DNA from: Bacteroidota bacterium
GTDB taxonomy: Bacteria; Bacteroidota; Bacteroidia; Chitinophagales; Saprospiraceae
Length of the DNA stretch: 60,444 bases
Reading direction: 5' to 3'
Assembly: GCA_024642665.1 (NCBI GenBank)
Contig: JAHEAR010000005.1
Span: 48,785-109,228 of the forward strand
Made by a program: the position numbers and the translations under genes
Shown: piece after piece, positions 56,014 to 60,444 of the stretch
Position numbering within the stretch: position 1 is the first letter of the stretch
Layout of the letters: every line of letters begins with the position of its first letter
Notes under the pieces: model-generated
Seen by the model: only the letters and a program-made list of their open reading frames with translations
Told to the model about the DNA's origin: nothing
Databases searched by the model: none

Positions 56014-57672
56014 ATGGAGATCAGATTTTCAAAAGCACAGGAATGGTTATATCAACACAGGTATTCATTTTTTTTGGGATGCATACTGATTGTTGCGATT
56101 TTTAGCCTCCAGATTGATATCATGGATGTGGATGCAGCACAGTATGCTTCTATTGCGAGAGATATGATGGAGTCAGGAAGTTATCTGCAGGTCCATAGCC
56201 TTGGAAAAGATTATCTCGACAAGCCTCCCTTATTATTCTGGATGTCATCCCTGACGATTTTTTTATTTGGCAATACATCCATTGCTTATAAATTGATACC
56301 GGTCATTTTATTAATGGTTGGGATATGGGCTACCTATCGTTTTACCCGCTTGTGGTATAGCAAATCAACAGGCATTTTCGCATCCCTCATCTTTGGTACC
56401 ACACAGGCTTTTAATCTGATGACCAATGATATTCGTACGGATGGTATCCTGACAGCGTTTGTTATTCTTTCCGTTTGGTTTTTATCTGATTATATACAGC
56501 GAGGGAAAATTAAATATCTCCTGCTTGGTGGGCTATGCATTGGGGCTGCCATGTTGTCCAAAGGCCCGATAGGATTGGTGATTCCTGCAGTATCGGTTGG
56601 CAGTCACCTGATCATCAAGGGAGAATGGAAGAAAATATTTCATCCGGCCTGGCTATTACTCATTCCCGTCATCGCGATTGTCCTCGCGCCCATGTGTTAT
56701 GGTCTCTATCATCAGTTTGATCTGCATCCTGAGAAAGAGGTATACGGAATGAAAGGTCCTTCCGGAATTGAATTTTTCTTCTGGACACAAAGTTTTGGCA
56801 GAATCACCGGTGAAAACTATTGGGCGAATAATACACCCTGGTATTATTTTTTACAGACCATGTTATGGGATCTTCAGCCATGGGTGTTATTATTTATTCC
56901 AGCTTTCTTTCTAAGATTTATCAAGCTTTTTAGAAGCTCAATAGTCCGAAAAAAGGTGCCGGAATGGATCTCTATCAGTGGATTCACACTCTTGTTTATA
57001 GCACTTTCGTTTAGCCGGTATAAATTACCACACTATATTTTCCCACTCATTCCTTTTGCCTCCGTCCTCATCGCTGATTTTTTAGTGAGACGCGCTGATG
57101 ATTTACCCCGATGGTTTGAATATGTACAGCTGGCGATTATCCATTTATTGCTGGGGGCTACCTTGTTGATTATGTTCTGGGCTTTTCCAATACAATCAGT
57201 ATGGCTCCCGATGGTATGGGTGGTTTTTTTTATCGGAATCTGGTGGTGGAGAAAAGAAGCAGTGCTTGCAGTCGATCGTTGGGTGCTGCCTTCATTGATG
57301 GGGATGTTATTGGTGCAGTTTGTATTGAGTGCTTATTTTTATCCGAATCTTTTAACCTATCAAAGTGGTAGTCAGGCAGGTAAATACATTAAAGCACACG
57401 ACCCACAATTCGTCTATTGGCATGATAAGCATGCCCATTCAATCCATTATTATGCAGACAGGCTTATTCCTCACGATTCGGAACAGGGACTTGAAGCAAT
57501 GACTTCAGGCTCATGGATATATGTATCCGAAGCAGGGTTGTCAGCGATGCCCCCATACACGATTATTAAGGTCTTCGATGACTTTTCCGTGACACGATTG
57601 TCCATGAAATTTATGAACCCAAAAACAAGACCTGAAAAACTAAATAAAGTGTACCTCATCGAAATCCTTTAA
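56014..57672 (+). CDS. Glycosyltransferase family 39 (ArnT/PMT-like) membrane protein
   Basis: 552 residues from ATG 56014 (MEIRFSKAQEW); a start at 55933 would add 27 residues and cannot be excluded. The first periplasmic loop carries MDVDAAQYASIARDM, the acidic motif of GT-C transferases, and KDYLDKPPLLFWMSSL, typical of the ArnT/PMT_2 branch. About 12 membrane segments follow, with KGPIGLVIPA and SRYKLPHYIFPLIPF. It transfers a sugar from a polyprenyl-phosphate donor to an envelope lipid or protein; the acceptor is unknown. Confidence 0.9.
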   Translation: MEIRFSKAQEWLYQHRYSFFLGCILIVAIFSLQIDIMDVDAAQYASIARDMMESGSYLQVHSLGKDYLDKPPLLFWMSSLTIFLFGNTSIAYKLIPVILLMVGIWATYRFTRLWYSKSTGIFASLIFGTTQAFNLMTNDIRTDGILTAFVILSVWFLSDYIQRGKIKYLLLGGLCIGAAMLSKGPIGLVIPAVSVGSHLIIKGEWKKIFHPAWLLLIPVIAIVLAPMCYGLYHQFDLHPEKEVYGMKGPSGIEFFFWTQSFGRITGENYWANNTPWYYFLQTMLWDLQPWVLLFIPAFFLRFIKLFRSSIVRKKVPEWISISGFTLLFIALSFSRYKLPHYIFPLIPFASVLIADFLVRRADDLPRWFEYVQLAIIHLLLGATLLIMFWAFPIQSVWLPMVWVVFFIGIWWWRKEAVLAVDRWVLPSLMGMLLVQFVLSAYFYPNLLTYQSGSQAGKYIKAHDPQFVYWHDKHAHSIHYYADRLIPHDSEQGLEAMTSGSWIYVSEAGLSAMPPYTIIKVFDDFSVTRLSMKFMNPKTRPEKLNKVYLIEIL

Positions 57673-57724
57673 TGCATTAGCCTGTGCTCTCTTAATTATC
57701 TGATGCAAGCACTACCTTTACACC

Positions 57725-59137
57725 ATGGGGAGAGGAAGAAAAAACGAGAGACGACAGTTTCTCAATGTTGCGATTATTGATACCGCGGAAGAAGGTTTGG
57801 CCATAGGCAAATGCGAGGATGGGCGAATCATTCAGGTGAGTGGTGCAGTGCCGGGAGATACCGTAGATGCGATCGCCACCAGCAAAAGAAAAGGAATGTT
57901 TGTGTCAAAGGTTTCTTCTATCTCAACCTATTCGGAAGATCGCACAGATCCTTTTTGTTCTCATTTTGGACTTTGTGGGGGTTGCAAATGGCAACATATG
58001 TCCTATGAGGCCCAGCTTCGTTTTAAAGCTAAAAGAGTACGGGATGCGTTTCAGCGAATTGGGGAGTTAGATCCAGGTTTGATTCAACCAATTGTAGCCG
58101 CACCGGATCAAAAATATTATCGCAATAAACTGGAATATACTGCCTCTGATCGCCGATGGTTGACAGAAGAGGAGTTAGGATCAGATGAAGTTTTTCAAAG
58201 AGAAGGTATTGGTTTTCATCTGCCGGGAGCTTTTGACAAGATTCTTGATATTGATCATTGCTATTTGCAAAATGATATTTCCAATAAAATTCGGTTGTTT
58301 GTTAAATCACTGGCCATGGAAAAACAGTGGCCCTTTTTTAACCTTCGTGAAAAGAAAGGATTCATTCGGAATATCATTGTACGCAACAACCGCGCCGGAG
58401 ATACGATGATTGTACTGGTCGTCGGTGAAGAAAATCGCGAATGGATAGAAACGCTTGTAAATAGTTTGCCAATAACAATTCCGGAAGTCGTTTCCATTTA
58501 TTCTTGTGTCAATACAAAGGTCAATGATTCGATTCATGATCTTTTGGCACAACATGAATATGGTGCAAAGACGCTGGTTGAAAAACTGCATCACGTTAAA
58601 TTCCATATCGGCCCAAAATCTTTTTTTCAAACGAATAGCGTACAGGCAGAAAATCTGTATGCGTTAACCAAAAAACTAGCTGGCCTTAATTCGGAAGATG
58701 TGGTGTATGATCTGTATTGTGGCGTGGGAAGTATTGGTATCTATATGGCCGATAGTTGCCAACGTGTGATTGGTATCGAGCATATCACAGAAGCGATTGA
58801 TGATGCTAAAGAAAATGCAGCCTTTAATGAATTGACAAATGTAGATTTTGTAGTTGGCACTGTAGAAGTGATTCTCGACCCGGCGTTTATTGCACATCAC
58901 GGCTCCCCGGATGTAGTCATTACAGATCCGCCAAGAGCAGGAATGCACCCGAATGTAATCCATCACCTGCTGGCTGCGGCACCAAAGCGAATCGTCTACG
59001 TGAGTTGTAATCCGGCTACACAGGCGAGAGATATCAAAATGTTAAGCGATAAATATCAAATGGTTACTGCTATACCGGTGGATATGTTCCCCCAGACACA
59101 ACATATAGAATGCGTAGCTTTGCTGGAACAAAAATGA
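57725..59137 (+). CDS. rlmD: 23S rRNA (uracil-C5)-methyltransferase RlmD
   Basis: The 470-residue SAM-dependent enzyme has an N-terminal TRAM domain (VAIIDTAEEGLAIGKCEDG), Fe-S cysteines in CSHFGLCGGCKWQHM plus a later Cys, the SAM site DLYCGVGSIGIYMA, and the catalytic DPPRAGMHP and YVSCNPATQARD. The RumA/RlmD versus RlmC or TrmA assignment is by overall resemblance. TACCTTTA at 57713-57720 differs from TAnnTTTG at the last base only and lies 4 nt before the ATG, so the message may be nearly leaderless. Confidence 0.9.
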   Translation: MGRGRKNERRQFLNVAIIDTAEEGLAIGKCEDGRIIQVSGAVPGDTVDAIATSKRKGMFVSKVSSISTYSEDRTDPFCSHFGLCGGCKWQHMSYEAQLRFKAKRVRDAFQRIGELDPGLIQPIVAAPDQKYYRNKLEYTASDRRWLTEEELGSDEVFQREGIGFHLPGAFDKILDIDHCYLQNDISNKIRLFVKSLAMEKQWPFFNLREKKGFIRNIIVRNNRAGDTMIVLVVGEENREWIETLVNSLPITIPEVVSIYSCVNTKVNDSIHDLLAQHEYGAKTLVEKLHHVKFHIGPKSFFQTNSVQAENLYALTKKLAGLNSEDVVYDLYCGVGSIGIYMADSCQRVIGIEHITEAIDDAKENAAFNELTNVDFVVGTVEVILDPAFIAHHGSPDVVITDPPRAGMHPNVIHHLLAAAPKRIVYVSCNPATQARDIKMLSDKYQMVTAIPVDMFPQTQHIECVALLEQK

Positions 59138-59496
59138 GTGAAGAACAAGAAAAATATCTGGCGCATTTTAGTGCTGAAATAAGTCAGTATCGTCCGATGA
59201 TGTATGAAGCATTTGAAGGAGTGCTCAATGAAGGCGTATCCCTTTATCCAGTCTTTGTATTTCACCAGCAGGATGTTACCGTGGGCATTCCCATAGCCAA
59301 TAGAAATCATATCACCGGTGATTGGTCAGTCAACATATCAACGCTTGAAGAATTCTATATCAAGGGAATTGTGCAGATGGAACAGGTGGAGGAAATCAAG
59401 CAAAGAATCAATGGAATGCCACAACAGTATTGCTGTCTGGTGTTGGCCGAAGGTAATGGGGGATTTGTTTTTCTGAGCCGTTCAGAAGAAGAATAG
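59134..59496 (+). CDS. Small conserved-type protein, unknown function
   Basis: 120 residues from ATG 59134 (MSEEQEKYLAHF); the open frame upstream of this Met lies inside rlmD. The start overlaps the rlmD stop as ATGA, so it is probably translated by coupling. The product is soluble and acidic, with GIVQMEQVEEIKQRINGMPQQYCCLVLAEG and a C-terminal EEE. I do not recognise a domain. Confidence 0.75.
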   Translation: MSEEQEKYLAHFSAEISQYRPMMYEAFEGVLNEGVSLYPVFVFHQQDVTVGIPIANRNHITGDWSVNISTLEEFYIKGIVQMEQVEEIKQRINGMPQQYCCLVLAEGNGGFVFLSRSEEE

Positions 59497-59550
59497 TTGA
59501 AAAGTATTCCTATGTTTCAATGCTGTGTGTGTTTAACAGCCACCTAAAGA

Positions 59551-60432
59551 CTACTGCATCATCAGAAGGCTGAATCCTTTTCTGATTTCCTCCTGATCAA
59601 GGTATGTTTTAGCCAGATAATGTAAAGTTGCCGTTGGATTGGCACCTGTCAATGCTTCCTTTAAGCCCGGTATTTCTTTTGCTTCCAGCAATTCAGTTTC
59701 AGAAGGCATTTCCACCTGACCAGCTAATTTGCCAAGATCATTGCCGGTTAAAATCGGACTGTTTCTGATATGCTCCGGAAGTTGATCGAATCCGAGTGTG
59801 ATGGGTTTGTAATTTTGAACAATGGTGTGAATCGCCTGACCACTGCAACGCACATAATAGGCTCTCCCAAGGCGTCCCATCAGATCCATTTTATTCGGAT
59901 CGATTCGATTTTGATCGGTCAGCACTTCTTTGGCTACATGCATGCGAACCACTTCACAAATAATGAGATGTCCGGCGCCTCCATCTTCTCCTAAGGTGAT
60001 TACATCCTTTACTTTACATTCCATGTGGGAAGGGGATTCGGCAATGCGAAAAGCTTTGACCAAATCTGAGGGAATCGGTGTTAAGCCTGTTTTCTCAAAT
60101 TCATTTACATCACTTGGGAAATCCACAGAAGCAACTGCCATTTGCCGGACGATATTAAAATTGACAGCATTAATCACACACTCCCCGGTTTCTCTGATAT
60201 TATGAAGCGTATCTTTTGTTGAGTTATCTGAGGCCCTTCGGTTGCTTGAGAAAACAACGATGGGTGGATTAGAACTAAAGGCATTAAAAAAACTATAGGG
60301 CGCCAAATTGCTGATACCCTGTTTGTCAAGGGTAGATACAAAAGCGATAGGTCTGGGTGCTACTGAGCCCACGATAAATTGATGCAAATCTTTTTGTAAA
60401 GTTTCTTTGGGGTCGATCGTGAGCATTTCCAT
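59551..60432 (-). CDS. Flavin reductase-like (FMN-binding split barrel) protein
   Basis: 293 residues. The N-terminal two thirds form a flavin reductase domain: IVGSVAPRPIAFVSTLDKQGISNLAPYSFFN with PPIVVFSSNR, and later SPSHMECKVKDVITLGEDGGAGHLIICEVVRMHV. This family uses FMN and NAD(P)H, but the partner and substrate are unknown. The C-terminal 90 residues are an extension seen in many Bacteroidota members. It converges with the small gene at 59134-59496, 54 nt apart. Confidence 0.88.
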   Translation of the reverse strand: MEMLTIDPKETLQKDLHQFIVGSVAPRPIAFVSTLDKQGISNLAPYSFFNAFSSNPPIVVFSSNRRASDNSTKDTLHNIRETGECVINAVNFNIVRQMAVASVDFPSDVNEFEKTGLTPIPSDLVKAFRIAESPSHMECKVKDVITLGEDGGAGHLIICEVVRMHVAKEVLTDQNRIDPNKMDLMGRLGRAYYVRCSGQAIHTIVQNYKPITLGFDQLPEHIRNSPILTGNDLGKLAGQVEMPSETELLEAKEIPGLKEALTGANPTATLHYLAKTYLDQEEIRKGFSLLMMQ

Positions 60433-60444
60433 AAGGGCAAATAA

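Overview
The window looks like a chromosomal segment of a Bacteroidota bacterium, most likely a Saprospiria-type lineage (inference). The supporting signs are type IX secretion C-terminal domains of both type A (12518-15949) and type B (22466 end), beta-propeller plus Y_Y_Y sensor kinases, a single-chain glycyl-tRNA synthetase, an eukaryote-like long IleRS, PorT-like barrels, and repeated matches to the Bacteroidota -7 promoter motif TAnnTTTG. I see no phage, transposase, integrase, rRNA or CRISPR array. Most genes are housekeeping or envelope genes.

Layout. 1-2562: the 5' end of a tRNA and a GMC dehydrogenase with its Tat/lipoprotein gamma-like subunit. 2606-3347: two heptanucleotide repeat arrays of opposite strand polarity that bracket a four-helix-bundle (23S IVP-like) gene; the second array runs into the glyQS promoter. 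3385-11315: glyQS, a small membrane protein, and the operon mfd-ydbS-like-ydbT-like. 11352-11540: a third heptad array. 11522-15949: an outer-membrane barrel and a large PNGase F-like secreted protein. 16401-22466: gyrB and a lectin-headed adhesin with a gliding-type C-terminus. 22484-27491: thiolase, Gfo/Idh/MocA oxidoreductase, nucleoside-type MFS permease, DinB-like and PH-like proteins. 27670-28194: histone H1-like repeat protein. 28195-29374: a gene-poor stretch with a decayed TPR-like pseudogene. 29375-33182: pepP, a fourth heptad array, a TonB-like protein and lgt.

33458-48412: a 1527-residue propeller/kinase/receiver/adenylate-cyclase fusion, divergent from ileS; then a small secreted protein, a LytS/LytTR-type two-component pair and pckA. 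48626-54216: an envelope operon uppS-bamA-DUF3089-histidine kinase. 54400-60432: two related PorT-like barrels, a GT39 membrane glycosyltransferase, rlmD with an overlapping small gene, and a flavin reductase-like protein.

The most striking signal is upstream of ileS (38170-38275). A TAnnTTTG promoter is followed at once by a 10-codon reading frame, M-K-T-I-I-N-H-I-I-R-stop, with four isoleucine codons covering all three Ile codons. Then come a 10-bp arm pair and a GC-rich terminator with a six-T tract, and the two structures cannot form together. This reads as a complete ribosome-mediated transcription attenuator for isoleucyl-tRNA synthetase. The second theme is a set of intergenic arrays with strict 7-nt phasing that hold several unrelated heptad families, change from purine-rich to pyrimidine-rich along the + strand, and end at gene borders. 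Database novelty could not be checked for either.
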